Notes under the pieces: generated by a model
Told to the model about the DNA's origin: nothing
What the model saw: only the letters and a program-made list of their open reading frames with translations
The model's database searches: none
Translations under genes and position numbers: made by a program
In this document: piece after piece, positions 1-16,976 of the stretch
How the letters are laid out: each line of letters begins with the position of its first letter
Numbering within the stretch: the first letter of the stretch is position 1
Source: Chlorella sorokiniana
Lineage: Eukaryota; Chlorophyta; Trebouxiophyceae; Chlorellales; Chlorellaceae
Length of the DNA stretch: 64,000 nucleotides
Reading direction: 5' to 3'
NCBI GenBank assembly: GCA_025917655.1
Contig: CP084615.1
Span: 558,001-622,000 of the forward strand

Positions 1-838
1 CCCAGCTGGCGCCCCACAAAGCCCTTGGGGTTGTTGGGCGCCAGCGGCTCCTCGTCGCACGGCTTCATGATGGCGATCTTCTGCCCCGCCTCGTTGGCGA
101 AGAAGTAGGTGCCGCCCAGGCCTCGCTGGCAGCCTCCGGCTCCTGTGTTGAAGAGGAGGGGGGCATGGGGGCAGACACGTCAGCAGGCAGGCGTGCCATG
201 GGGCAGGAGGGGGCAGGGACGAACCGGGGCCGTCAAGCGTGTATAGAAGCCATTCTGTCAACCCTAAGCCGCACAGGCAAGGGCGGCCACCAGCCTGCCC
301 ACCTGGAGGGCCTTGAGGCCGCGCACGACGCCCTTCATCATGCGCTTCACGCCTGGAGTGAGGTGGGCGTGCTCCGCGGGCTCCAGGCAAGCCGCGGCAG
401 CGACGTCGCCAGCAGCCGCGAGCTGCGGCACCGCCGCGCAGGGCGGAGCGAAGCTGAGCAGGCCGCGCGCGCCGCCATCCTCCCGCCGGTAGGGAGAGGA
501 GCAGGGCGGCGGCGAGGGCAGCGGGCCCAGGTCAAGCGAGAGCTCTGCCCCGAGCCGCCCGTCGCGGTAGCGGCCTCGACAAAGGCTGCCTGGAGCGGCT
601 GCTTGACGTGGAAGCCGTGCTGCTTCACGGTCACTGTAGCGTGCGCGTCCATTGCGGTGGCCATGGCTGCTGCTGCGACGGGGCGGTGCGGGTGCTGGCA
701 AGGGGTGTGGAGTGCTGCGCAGGCAGCTGCGAGCATGTGCTCGGCTGCGCTGGTGGAGGTGCCTGCGCGGGGAAGGGCGAGGGCCAGCAGAACCAGGGTG
801 AGGCCGAAGCTGGGGAGGGCGCTGGGTGCCGCCGCCAT
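1..838 (-). CDS. Phosphatidylinositol 4-kinase gamma-type, 5' part (truncated by window start)
   Basis: Start of a PI3/PI4-kinase family gene. The exon at 125..1 encodes GLGGTYFFANEAGQ, KPCDEEPLAPNN and PKGFVGRQLG, the nucleotide-binding N-lobe signature of plant-type PI4K gamma (ubiquitin-like-domain kinases). The upstream exon ends at 303 with a GT donor at 302-301, the acceptor AG lies at 127-126, and the join is in phase. The ATG at 838 opens a hydrophobic, signal-like stretch (GLTLVLLALALPRAG). Between about 590 and 560 the frame must change to reach the exon carrying LTPGVKRMMKGVVRGLKALQ; this is either an unseen short intron or an indel. The catalytic lobe lies beyond position 1. Family assignment is strong; the N-terminal model is weak. 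Confidence 0.75.
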
Positions 839-1963
839 GAGCGGGTGGTCAGCTCTCTGACCAGCCGGCGCGCGCGTTCGGGAGCGCAGTCGGCCCTAGC
901 CGGCTCAGCCGTAGCAAAGCCGGGGAGGGCAAGGTGCTCGTGCGAGCAAACCTACGCCGAAGAACCCTACTGTCGCCTGTCGCTCCCTCCCTCCCTCCCA
1001 GCCAACGGCGGGGCAGGGCCGCATTTCATGGAAAATGATAGCGGCTGGCTGCAGCGCTGGACCCGGTGGGCGCGTGGGTGGCTGCGCTTGCAAGGCCGAA
1101 GCTACCAGGGCCCCAAAGCAGCTCCCACGCCCGCGGCACGCCCCCGCGTCCGATCAATCTCTCACCTGTCAGGCTGGGGACCTAGTGGGCGCTCAAAACC
1201 GCAAGCTGTGCGCCCTGTGGGCCGAGGAAACGGTGCCGACCGGACTTGCTGCTTGGGTGAGGTGTTTCGGCGGGATCGTGGGCTCAAAGTAACGCTGAGT
1301 GACGGTCGGTTGGATTTGCGCGATAAGAGGGGGTTGAACGCGTGTCAAGGGTTAGGAGGGGAGCTGCCTCGAGCAGGCAGGGCCAAGGCCCTTGCGTCCG
1401 TCGCCGCAGCTAAAATCTAAGGATGGACGGTGAATGTAGCTGGCTGAGCGTGCCGGGGCGGCTTTGTGGAGCTGTCTTCCGACCGCTGTACTCGCTGTAC
1501 TCCGCTTCCAGACCCTGCTGGGACCCTCGGAAGCGAGTCCCAAAAGGATCCAATCCCAAACGATCGTCATCAAAAGAAGCTTTGCAAGAAATAAGCTGCA
1601 GACCGCCGAGCCCTTCTCCCATTCGCCCCCATCGCTGGTCAAGCAGTCTGCCCCGGAAGTTGCATGCTGCAACCCTAAAAATAGATAGGTGAATTGAAAG
1701 GTGCATGCGTGCTGCAGTGATCAAGTGCCAGTGGGTCCTGGGCGCCAAAGCCTGTGGTGCTCTGCCGCTGGCAAACCGGCATGTGCGCTGCTGGGCCGAG
1801 CACCAGCTTTTCTTTTGAGCTGATAGGACATGCCATGACGTGCATGGCGATTATACCTCAAGCGAGGACAGGAGCGGCTGTACCAATAACAACCGCTGCC
1901 CTGTGCAGGCGGCAAGTCGTTAGTGCAGCCCTTAGCTGTCGGCACCGGTCCAGGAGAGGCAGG
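839..1963. promoter_or_regulatory. Divergent upstream region shared by PI4K (-) and NudC (+)
   Basis: About 1.1 kb with no supported coding exon. It lies between the two start codons and must hold both promoters and 5' UTRs. Open frames here lack family motifs and look like the chance frames expected in GC-rich DNA. No TATA box or other core element was convincing. Confidence 0.5.
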
Positions 1964-3823
1964 ATGATCGAGGAGATTGACAGCGCCACCTACACCCAGC
2001 ACTTTTTTGAGAAGGTGCAGCACCGCACAAACGCTCACCTGCATGCAGGCGGTCAGAGCCTGCCACCAGCAGCTGCCAGCTGGGCCGGCGGGCCGGGTAG
2101 CCGCGCCGGCGGTTTGCCACCTTCCCTGGCTTCTTCACCGGCCGCTGCCTCCGGCGCTGGGGCTGCAGGTGTATCAGGAGGTGGGCTCTGACCCCAAGGC
2201 TTTCCTGGGAGCAGCGCTGGACTACGTGGCCAAGCAGACCTCATTTTTCAAACAGCCCGGGGCAGCCGAACAGGTGGCGGAGCTGGCCCACCGCCACGCG
2301 ACAGGTGGCGCCACCGCCGCGCCGCCGCCGCCCCCGCGGCCGCTCCGCCACCAGCCGCAACTCCAGCAGCAGCCCAGGCGCCAGCGAGCGCGGAGCCTGC
2401 GCAGCCTGAGGCGGCGCAGCTCGCAGCCGCGGCTGCCGCTCAGGCACCGGCCGCGCCGGCAGAGCCTGCTCAAGAAGAGGATGAGGAGGAGGGCAAGGGC
2501 AGCGGCCTGAGTGAGTGCCCCTCCTTGCAGCCCTTCATTGATAACCGTTGCTCCGTCCACTGTGCACCTGCTGATTGCCTGTCTGCCGCCCAGAGCTGAG
2601 GGCTGCTCATTTCAACAGCCTCCTTGCCTCATTGCTCCCCCGCCGGGCCCCCTGGCCGCCCTCCCCCAACCCTGCGCTTCAGAGCCCAACGCCGGCAACG
2701 GCGCCGACCTGCCCGGCTACAGCTGGACGCAGACCCTGGTGGAGGCGGTGGTCAGCGTGCCGGTGCCGCCGGGCACCAAGGGCCGCGCCTGCGACGTGGC
2801 CATCACCCGCGACAGGCTGCGCGTGGGGCTCAAGGGGCAGCCACCCGTGCTGGGTGAGCGCCCCGCAGCGCCGCCGCCGCCCCCTACCTCTGCTTCCCCT
2901 GCCTGGGCAGCCGCCCGTGCGGCTGGAGCCGACCGTTTCTTGGGCTCTTGCCTGCACAGCGCCCCTGCCCGATGTGCATGCAACCGATTCTAGGGCTGGG
3001 CCACATGCCCATGCCCGCTCTGCGGCCCGCCCGAAACGATGCCACCCACCGCGCGCGTCGCCCCCGCAGACGGCCCGCTGTTCGCGGCGGTGCGCCCGAC
3101 GACTGCCTGTGGAACCTGGTGGACGGGCGGGTGGTGGAGGTGACGCTGGCCAAGCTGGACGGCATGGCGTGGTGGCGGTGCGTGGTGCAGGGCCAGCCCG
3201 AGATCAACGTGCAGCAGGTGGAGCCGGAGGCCAGCAAGCTCACAGACCTGGGTGAGGGGGCGGCGACGTGGTGGGGTGGGTGGGTGGGGTGGGGGGTTGG
3301 GGGGCAGGCAACGTGTGTGTGTGTGTGTAGTGCAGGCAGCAAGGGAGGGTGCAGTGCAGGCAGCAGGGAGGGTGCAGTGCAGGCAGCGCGCGTGTTTGTG
3401 TTTGTGTTTGTTTGTGTATTGCAAGCTGGAAGGCCGACCCCCAGCACCGCTTCAGCATGCGCGCCGCCTGCTTACCGTTGACGCTGCTGTTTTGTTTTCC
3501 CCTTGTCCCCCAGACCCTGAGCTCCGTTCCACGGTTGAGAAGATGATGTGAGTATTTCCCGCCCTTCACCGCACCACGTTCTACAGCCTCTTCCAGCGAG
3601 GCTTCCTGTGTAGCTGCGCTGCAACCCGTGTCCTCCTTCCTCGCCAGCGGCTGTGACCGCCGCCCGGCCTGCCCCCGCTGTGCTGCCTGCCCGCAGGTAC
3701 GACCAGCGGCAGAAGGCGATGGGGCTGCCCACCAGCGAGGAGCAGCAGAAGATGGACATGATCGAGCGCTTCAAGGCGCAGCACCCCGAGCTGGACTTCA
3801 CCAACGCAAAGATCGAGCTGTAG
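1964..3823 (+). CDS. NUDC: Nuclear migration protein NudC (CS-domain HSP90 co-chaperone)
   Basis: NudC is a cytosolic CS/p23-fold chaperone that supports dynein-dependent nuclear movement. Exons: 1964-2014, 2169-2510, 2683-2853, 3070-3251, 3514-3547 and 3697-3823, all GT-AG. Exons 1-2 give the conserved N-terminal NudC helix ([17 protein letters not shown] then [13 protein letters not shown]). A Pro/Ala-rich linker and an acidic stretch ([12 protein letters not shown]) follow. The CS domain has [26 protein letters not shown] and [12 protein letters not shown], then [15 protein letters not shown] and [15 protein letters not shown]. The C-terminus has [18 protein letters not shown] and [15 protein letters not shown]. 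One-base frame slips are needed near 2300 and near 3100; both lie inside conserved reading and look like sequence errors. Confidence 0.93.
3328..3392. repeat. Short minisatellite in NudC intron 4
   Basis: A roughly 20-bp unit (reading like GGTGCAGTGCAGGCAGCAAG) occurs nearly three times, preceded by a (GT)n run and followed by TTTGTG repeats. It lies wholly in the intron 3252-3513. Confidence 0.7.
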
Positions 3824-3955
3824 GGCGCAACCGGCCAAGGGACGCGCTGCTGACGCGTGTGCTGGCTGCGGTTTGGCTGGATGCACGCCGGAGCAGCCGG
3901 GACCGTGCGGCTTCCTGCCCCCGTCTGCTTCCGTGAGCCTTGCTGCTGACCGCGC

Positions 3956-3960
3956 TGTAA
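3956..3960 (+). terminator. TGTAA poly(A) signal after NudC
   Basis: TGTAA lies about 130 nt after the NudC stop codon. TGTAA is the usual poly(A) signal of chlorophyte algae. The placement fits, but a pentamer can occur by chance. Confidence 0.5.
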
Positions 3961-4186
3961 CATGCAAGCCTGCAGCCGGTCCAGCCAAGCTGAGGGAGAA
4001 CGGCTGCAACAAGCTGAGGCATAACGGCTGCAAGCAGGTTCAGAGCAGGAGATGGCGGCCCACTGTGCAGCGCCCAGGTCCAGTCTGTTGAGCCCCCGGG
4101 GCTGCGGGGCTCCCACTCCTCACACCAGGCCTGCAGCAGGACGGTGAGGGCCGCTCACAACATGAGAACAGCAGGTCAAGCATGCT

Positions 4187-11160
<6,974 letters not shown>

Positions 11161-11218
11161 GGCTGCCAACGACTGCAACAGAATGGAGTGTGCAGCAAAG
11201 GAGCTCAAGAGGGGCGAG

Positions 11219-11272
11219 GGTCGCAGGGAACCAAAGCGCAGGGAACCACAGCGCAGGGAACCAAAGCTCGGA
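11219..11272. repeat. Triple direct repeat upstream of HSP70 start
   Basis: Three copies of GGGAACCAAAGCGCA (small variations) lie 60-110 nt upstream of the HSP70 ATG at 11160. They could be promoter or 5' UTR sequence. They do not form a standard heat-shock element with alternating GAA and TTC blocks. Confidence 0.6.
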
Positions 11273-11738
11273 GCGGCGGCGGCGGCGCAGCCGCAGAGCG
11301 GAACCTAGTCAATCGCAGGCCACAGCCTAGGAGGCCAGACAGAATTGTGCAGGCGCGCGGTGTTCATTGCCGCAATCGCACGCGTTGATGAAGCCCATTC
11401 ACAAGGGCACATGGGGTGATGCGAGCACCGCGCCCAACGAGGATGTGAGATATGTACTTCACCTACTGTTCGTCTTCCAGGGCTCAATTCAGACTCGCAT
11501 CGACCCTCAAGCTGCAGATGGCGAGGGCGGGGTGTCGGAGCGCGATCGCGGGTCGCTAAAAGCAGCCTAGGCGCCTGGAGCAATACAGACTGGACTTAAA
11601 AGCCGCTGGCGATGATAGAGGCCATGATCAGGGCCGCTGTTGCACTCCACTGCAGGAAGCCCCAGCGCCAGTCGCAGTACACAATTGATCAGCAACCACC
11701 TCCAACCACCCTTGAGCTTGAACACCTGGAGACACGCA

Positions 11739-11743
11739 TTACA
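11739..11743 (-). terminator. TGTAA poly(A) signal after RING gene
   Basis: Minus-strand TGTAA downstream of the inferred stop at 11901, at a spacing like other genes in the window. Confidence 0.4.
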
Positions 11744-11900
11744 TTTCTATACAAACATCAAACTGCAGTTCAGACACTAAAGATACTGCCACCATAAGTC
11801 CCGATACGCTACCTTGCTAAGCTGCTGCTACCTCGCTAAGTAGGCCAAACTCCCACTGGTGGCAGGCGGCATGTCACAGCCCTGCCGCCTGGCCCTTAGA

Positions 11901-13674
11901 TCACCCACCTCGGCCGCATTGATCCCTCCTGTGCCCCACTGCGCCCACGATCCACGGCCCCAGCAGTGCCCTGGCCGCCAATGTTGCCGGCGCGCTCAGC
12001 AGCGCCAGGCTGGCTGTGCCGCGCCCTGCCGGGCCCGGGGTGCTCGCCGGCGGAAGGCCGTCCTCATCTTCCACCTCAGCTGCCTGCACCGCGTCAAAGA
12101 CCAGCTCGCGTGCCGTGCTGGCGCGGGGCGGTGGGGCGGAGCCCCCTCCGCCGCTGCCTGCTCCGTCGCCCTGGCGGCAGGCGCACCCGTAGTGCCTTCA
12201 GTGATCGCTTCGCCAGGTCCAAGCTGCATGCTGGGCGTGTCGGGCTCAGGCAGCAGGCTGCTGTGCCAGGCGTGGATGGGGCTGCCAGTCGGTGCCAGCA
12301 GGGCAGGCAGGGTGGCTGGTGAGGGTGCCGCCGCGGATACAGGCGGGTCGCCAGCAGTGCCCACGCTCAGGGTCATGCTACGCCCCAGTGCCTCCAGCTG
12401 CATGGGGTTCAGGCTCACTGGAGCACGAAGGAACTCGCCGCCACGGCCAGCCTGCACATCGCTGGCGGGGCGAAGCAGCACGGGAATCGCCGCAGCTGCC
12501 GGCTGCGGGCTGCGGCCAGCTGTCACCCTTTGCTGTCGACCGCGGGGAGGCAGCGAGCGCACGGGGGGATGGGGAGGCCTGGCGCGGTACGGGCTGCTGT
12601 ACCTGCTCTGCCTGCTCTGCCTGCTCTGGGTACAGGCGGATGAGCAGGTCCCCCAGCCTGCCCAGGGCCTCCGGGCGGGCAGGGGCCGCGCGGTGCTAGG
12701 CATGGCCAGCACGCGCGTAAGGTCACGGTTCAGCCTGTCCACAACCTCTGGGAAAGTGACAGGGTTGGCTGACGCTCCCACTGTGGCCGCCGACACTGTC
12801 CCCTGAGCCTCGCGGCGGCTGGCCGATTCTGCTCCCGGCGCCATCCCCGCAGTGCGGGCGTCGCTGCGGGCGGCCGCCGGGGTGCGAGTGTGGCGCTCCT
12901 CTGGCCATCGCTCGTCCAGCAAGTTGAGCAGGGCATTCAGCCCCGAAACGGTGGAGCGAGTGGCGTGGGAGGGAACGGCCTGGCTGCTGTGCAGCGACAG
13001 CACGCGGCCGCCGCCGGCGCTGCGGCGCACCACGCGCTGCTGCACCACAGTGGGCCGCAGGGCCTCGGGCGGTGTGGTGCGGCCGGAGTGACGTGCCTTG
13101 CACTCCTCTGCACAGCGCAGGGTGTGGTGATCAGTGGAAAAGAAACCAGTGGGGCAGATCCAGGGTGAGAGTCAGACAAAGGTGAGCACACACCTGGGAG
13201 CAGCAGCTCGGCCAGCGACTTGAGCGTGGTGTTCAGCGCCAGCGGCGGCATGCCCAGAGGCAGCGGGGCGCGGCAGGAGGGGCAGCGGGGCTCGCCTTCG
13301 CGTGTGCTCGTCGCCAGGGCGCGGTTGAAGCAGCGGCGACATGCCGTGTGACCTGCAGGGCGAGCAGGGGCTGGGGCCTCCTACCCCTGCCGTGCAGGAG
13401 GTGCCATGCTGCTGCGCGGCCAGCTCACCGCAGGGGAGGGTGCTGGGCCGCGCAGCCAGGTCGAAGCAGATGACGCAGGTGAGATCCTCCCTCACTCTGG
13501 CGAGAAGACACTCGGGCAGGCTGCAAGGCGGCAGCGAGGGTGATGAGGCGCTGGGCTGGTCAGGCGCGGGAGCAAGCTTGAGCGCAAGCGTCGAGGCCGG
13601 TGGCGCCTATGCACGGCAGCTCACCCGTGACTTTGCCCATCGCTGTTAACGCGATTCAAGTCAACGTTCTCCAT
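11901..13674 (-). CDS. RING-type E3 ubiquitin ligase, full-length copy
   Basis: Predicted ubiquitin ligase; substrate unknown. Exons: 13674-13625, 13520-13429, 13352-13194, and 13107 to about 11901. The exons join to a C3HC4 RING: CVICFDLAARPSTLPCG, then HTACRRCFNRALATS and RCPSCRAPLPLG, with all eight metal ligands visible. A short helix follows (LNTTLKSLAELLLPG). The long last exon is low-complexity, Pro/Ala/Arg-rich, with a possible helix LNALLNLLDERWPEERHT. Near 12115 the reading most like coding changes frame to ARELVFDAVQAAEVEDEDG, giving a stop at 11901; without that change translation stops at 11996. The first about 0.8 kb (5' part) is duplicated at 15743-16545. Confidence 0.8.
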
Positions 13675-14006
13675 TGCCGCCGGCGCGTCTCCTGACAGAC
13701 AACAGCAGCGTCCTTGGAAGCCACGAGTGGACCGCCTACGGATGTTTGCCACAGTGCATGGAGAGGCAGGGAAAGCGGCGGAGGATGGTGAGACTTAGCG
13801 GAGAAAGGAGGCGTCCAATGCCGCCAAAGCGCGCACAGCGCTGCCAGCGGCCGGTCCAACTGGGTGCTGGCGGCTGTCTCCTTCATCTCCTCGAGTGGAC
13901 AATGCCCTTGAAAGATGGATCACCCAAACATCATATTGTGAATAACATTGCACGCCGAGGGCTGTCCCCGCATGTTGGCAGCCACCGAATCGTTCAGTGT
14001 TCGGGG

Positions 14007-14011
14007 TTACA
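14007..14011 (-). terminator. TGTAA poly(A) signal, FN3 copy A
   Basis: Minus-strand TGTAA about 100 nt after the FN3-A stop codon; the same site recurs after copy B at 16872-16876. Confidence 0.45.
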
Positions 14012-14111
14012 TGTGCACAAATCAACAAGTCAAGAATCAGGTCAAATCAGGGCATGCAGATGAAAGTTGAAGAGATGCATCCAGCCAGAAATGAAGGATA
14101 AATAACGTGTT

Positions 14112-15425
14112 TCACGGAGCAAAGCTGAGCTCGCCCACGGTGGCCACCTCCTCCTCTTCTGGCTGTGTGTACATGCCAAAGTCGCGGCGAGCAGGGGTGG
14201 CGCAGCACTGGTTGTCGGCGGAGGCGCGCACAGCCTGGTCAAACGCGCGCACGCCAGGGGTGGACACGGCCGCGGAAGGGTTGGCGTCGCAGCCGCACAC
14301 GTCGGCGCAGTATTGCACCACTGTGCGGGTGGCCGCGTCAGTGAACCGCATGAAGGGGGCGCCGCACTGCCCGGCGGCTGCCTGCTGCCTGCAAGACATG
14401 GGTCCGCAGCGGCCCCTGGAAGCCTCTGCACACAGGGGGTAGGACCCTGGCACGGGGAAGCATGTCCACGGCTTCGCAGGTGCGACAGGTGTCGCCATGA
14501 CAGACGCGAACCCGCCCTGCTGGGTCGTCTTGCTCCAGGCCTGCACGCTGAAGGCGTACGTCACGCCGTTGTCCAGCTTGCTGATTGTTGCACAGGCGCC
14601 GGTGTTGAAACGGAGGATCGACGGGTTTGAGCGCTGGGGGTCCTGCGCAGCAGAGGTGGGTTGCGTGCGAAGCGTGAGCTGGCGGCCCGGCACAGCTGGA
14701 GCGAAGCATAGCGGGGCAGCCATACTGGAATCCCCCCGCGCATCTCCACCCCTTTACTCACATTGGCGATGCGGACGGCAACCCGCCACTGGTCAACACA
14801 GCCGTTCACAGTCGGGGGCCCCCAGCACAGGGTGACGTTGCGGTCGCCGGCGGTGGCGGACAGGTTGGTTGGTGCGGATGGGGTCTGCTGGGGGTTGCAG
14901 GCAGCGCGGGCCGTCGCCACCACCACTGCCTCGCCGCCGCCGTTGAAGCGTGCGGAGAAGGCCTGCAGAGGTTGAGGGGTGAGGATTGTATGAGGGAGGG
15001 GTGCTGAAGGTGCGCACGCAGCACAGGCAGGCGCATAGCCGCAGCCCCATGGCGGCTGGCGGCAGCAACCACCCAGACACTCTTGGGATTCCTCACCTTG
15101 ACGAAGAAGCGGTACTGCTGGCCGTTCTCCAGGCCGCTGATGCTCACGCTGAATTGGGGGTGCGCTGCTGCTGCGGCGCAAAGCGCTTGGTGCCGTCCAC
15201 CGCCACTATGTTGATTTCGTATGTGGTCACGCAGGCTCCGTTGGCAGGCTTGTCCCAGCTCAAACGCATGCTGCCGTCCGGCTGGGGCTCAGCCCGGAGG
15301 TTGGATGGTGGCGCCGGGGGTACATCGAGGCAACCTGGCCCACCCACCAGCCTTACTTCCTGACCCGCGGCAAGCGTTGCCAGCAGGGTGAGGAGCAGCG
15401 CGGTTGGTAGCCCGCGCCCAGCCAT
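14112..15425 (-). CDS. Secreted fibronectin type III protein with Cys-rich tail, copy A
   Basis: Exons 15425-15097, 14962-14762 and 14642-14112. The ATG at 15425 opens a signal peptide (LPTALLLTLLATLAAG). Two FN3 modules follow: first PPSNLRAEPQPDGSMRLSW with LENGQQYRFFVK joined to AFSARFNGGGEAVVVATA; second SAPTNLSATAGDRNVTLCW with NGVTYAFSVQAWSK. The C-terminal about 120 residues are Cys-rich (CGPMSCRQQAAAGQCGAPF, VVQYCADVCGCD) and end in a Glu run (PEEEEVATVGELSFAP). It is likely extracellular or cell-surface; ligand unknown. A one-base slip near 15153, in a C run, is needed to pass from the first module's RTP to FSVSISGLENG, and both copies share it. Confidence 0.8.
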
Positions 15426-16545
15426 GCTTGCTGCTTAAGAATGGCCCGGTTGAAGGAGAACTGCAAGCAAAAAGGAGGGCACCTATAAGGGATAGGCAAA
15501 CAGCTCTGCTTCATAAACAGTGCAGCAGGCGGCACGCAGGCGGCAGTGGAGCGGAGCGGCCAGAGGGCGGGCGCACTTGCCTGATAGCTTGACTGAATGC
15601 GTTGGCTGTCAGTTTGCTGCAAGAAGTGCCCTGGGCGCCAGTGCTCACACGACTTACACAAGTGCGAGAGCAAGGGAGGCAAGGCTCCTTTTGTAGCTGG
15701 TGAGCGCGGCATGTGGGGCGGCCGGCTGTCACCGCCTGCTGGGGTGCGAGTGTGGCGCTCCTCTGGCCATCGCTCGTCCAGCAAGTTGAGCAGGGCATTC
15801 AGCCCCGAAACGGTGGAGCGAGTGGCGTGGGAGGGAACGGCCTGGCTGCTGTGCAGCGACAGCACGCGGCCGCCGCCGGCGCTGCGGCGCACCACGCGCT
15901 GCTGCACCACAGTGGGCCGCAGGGCCTCGGGCGGTGTGGTGCGGCCGGAGTGGCGTGCCTTGCACTCCTCTGCACAGCGCAGGGTGTGGTGATCAGTGGA
16001 AAAGAAACCAGTGGGGCAGATCCAGGGTGAGAGTCAGACAAAGGTGAGCACACACCTGGGAGCAGCAGCTCGGCCAGCGACTTGAACGTGGTGTTCAGCG
16101 CCAGCGGCGACATGCCCAGAGGCAGCGGGGCGCGGCAGGAGGGGCAGCGGGGCTCGCCCTCGCGCGTGCTTGTCGCCAGGGCGCGGTTGAAGCAGCTGCG
16201 GCATGCCGTGTGACCTGCAGGGCGAGCAGGGGCTGGGGTCTCTTAACCCTGCCGAGCAGGTGCGTTGCTGCTGCGCGGTCAGCTCACCGCAGGGGAGGGT
16301 GCTGGGCCGTGCAGCCAGGTCGAAGCAGATGACGCAGGTGAGATCCTCCCTCACTCTGGCGAGAAGACACTCGGGCAGGCTGCAAGGCGGCAGCGAGGGT
16401 GATGAGGCGCTGGGCTGGTCGGGACATGCGGCGCCGCGCCGAGCAAGCTTGAGCGTAAGCGTCGAGGCCGGTGGCGCCTATGCACGGCAGCTCACCCGTG
16501 ACTTTGCCCATCGCTGTCAACGCGATTCACGTCAACGTTCTCCAT
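15353..16545 (-). pseudogene. Truncated, chimeric RING E3 copy B
   Basis: Exons 16545-16496, 16379-16288, 16214-16056 and 15969-15353 repeat the RING gene's start and intact C3HC4 domain. First-exon differences are conservative (MENVDVNRVDSDG against MENVDLNRVNSDG). Homology to the parent ends just after LLDERWPEERHTRTPA. The frame then runs through DNA that is the promoter/5' flank of FN3 copy A and stops inside FN3-A exon 1 in another frame. It lacks the parent's long tail. It could make a shorter RING protein with a new C-terminus, but the overlap makes a duplication relic more likely. Confidence 0.7.
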
Positions 16546-16871
16546 TGCCGCCGCGTGTCCCGACAGACAGCAGCGTCCTTGCCAAGCCACGAGTGGACCG
16601 CCTATGAGTATTAACCACACTGCGTGGAGATGCAGGGAAGCGGCGGAGGGCGCTGAGAAGGAGCGGAGAAAGGAGGCGTCCAATGCCACCAAAGCGCGCA
16701 CAGCGCTGCCAGCGGCCGGTCCAACCGGGTGCTGGCGGCTGTCTCCTTCATCGGCTGGTGTGGACAATGTCCTTGAAAGATGGATCACCCAGTCATCATA
16801 TTGTGAATAACATTGCACGCCGAGGGCTGTCCCCGCATGTTGGCAGCCACCGAATCGTTCAGTGTTCGGGG

Positions 16872-16876
16872 TTACA
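16872..16876 (-). terminator. TGTAA poly(A) signal, FN3 copy B
   Basis: Same position relative to the stop as in copy A. Confidence 0.45.
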
Positions 16877-16976
16877 TGTGCACAAATCAACAAGTCAAGA
16901 ATCAGGTCAAATCAGGGCATGCAGATGAAAGTTGAAGAGATGCATCCAGCCAGAAATGAAGGATAAATAACGTGTT

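Larger units (their letters stand above)
11161..11900. other. Intergenic: HSP70 promoter side and RING gene 3' end
   Basis: No coding exon can be supported. It holds the HSP70 upstream region on the left and the 3' flank of the RING gene on the right. On the minus strand a TGTAA pentamer occurs at 11743-11739, about 160 nt past the inferred RING stop. Confidence 0.5.
12881..15710. repeat. Tandem segmental duplication, copy A (2.86 kb)
   Basis: Copy A and copy B (15743-18573) align at a constant offset of about 2862. Each holds the 5' part of the RING gene, a spacer, the whole FN3 gene and about 280 bp upstream of it. Homology starts at GGTGCGAGTGTGGCGCTCCT and ends near the TTTTGTAGCTGGTGAG / TTTTGTAGCAGGTGAG sites. 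The FN3 part is nearly identical; the RING first intron and 5' flank are visibly diverged. Confidence 0.93.

Noticed and set aside
608-1420. Plus-strand frame of 270 codons between PI4K and NudC
   Set aside because: Compositionally biased, overlaps the first PI4K exon antisense, and shows no family motif.
11161-11300. Heat-shock elements upstream of HSP70
   Set aside because: The triple direct repeat has evenly spaced GAA but not the alternating GAA/TTC inverted blocks of an HSE.
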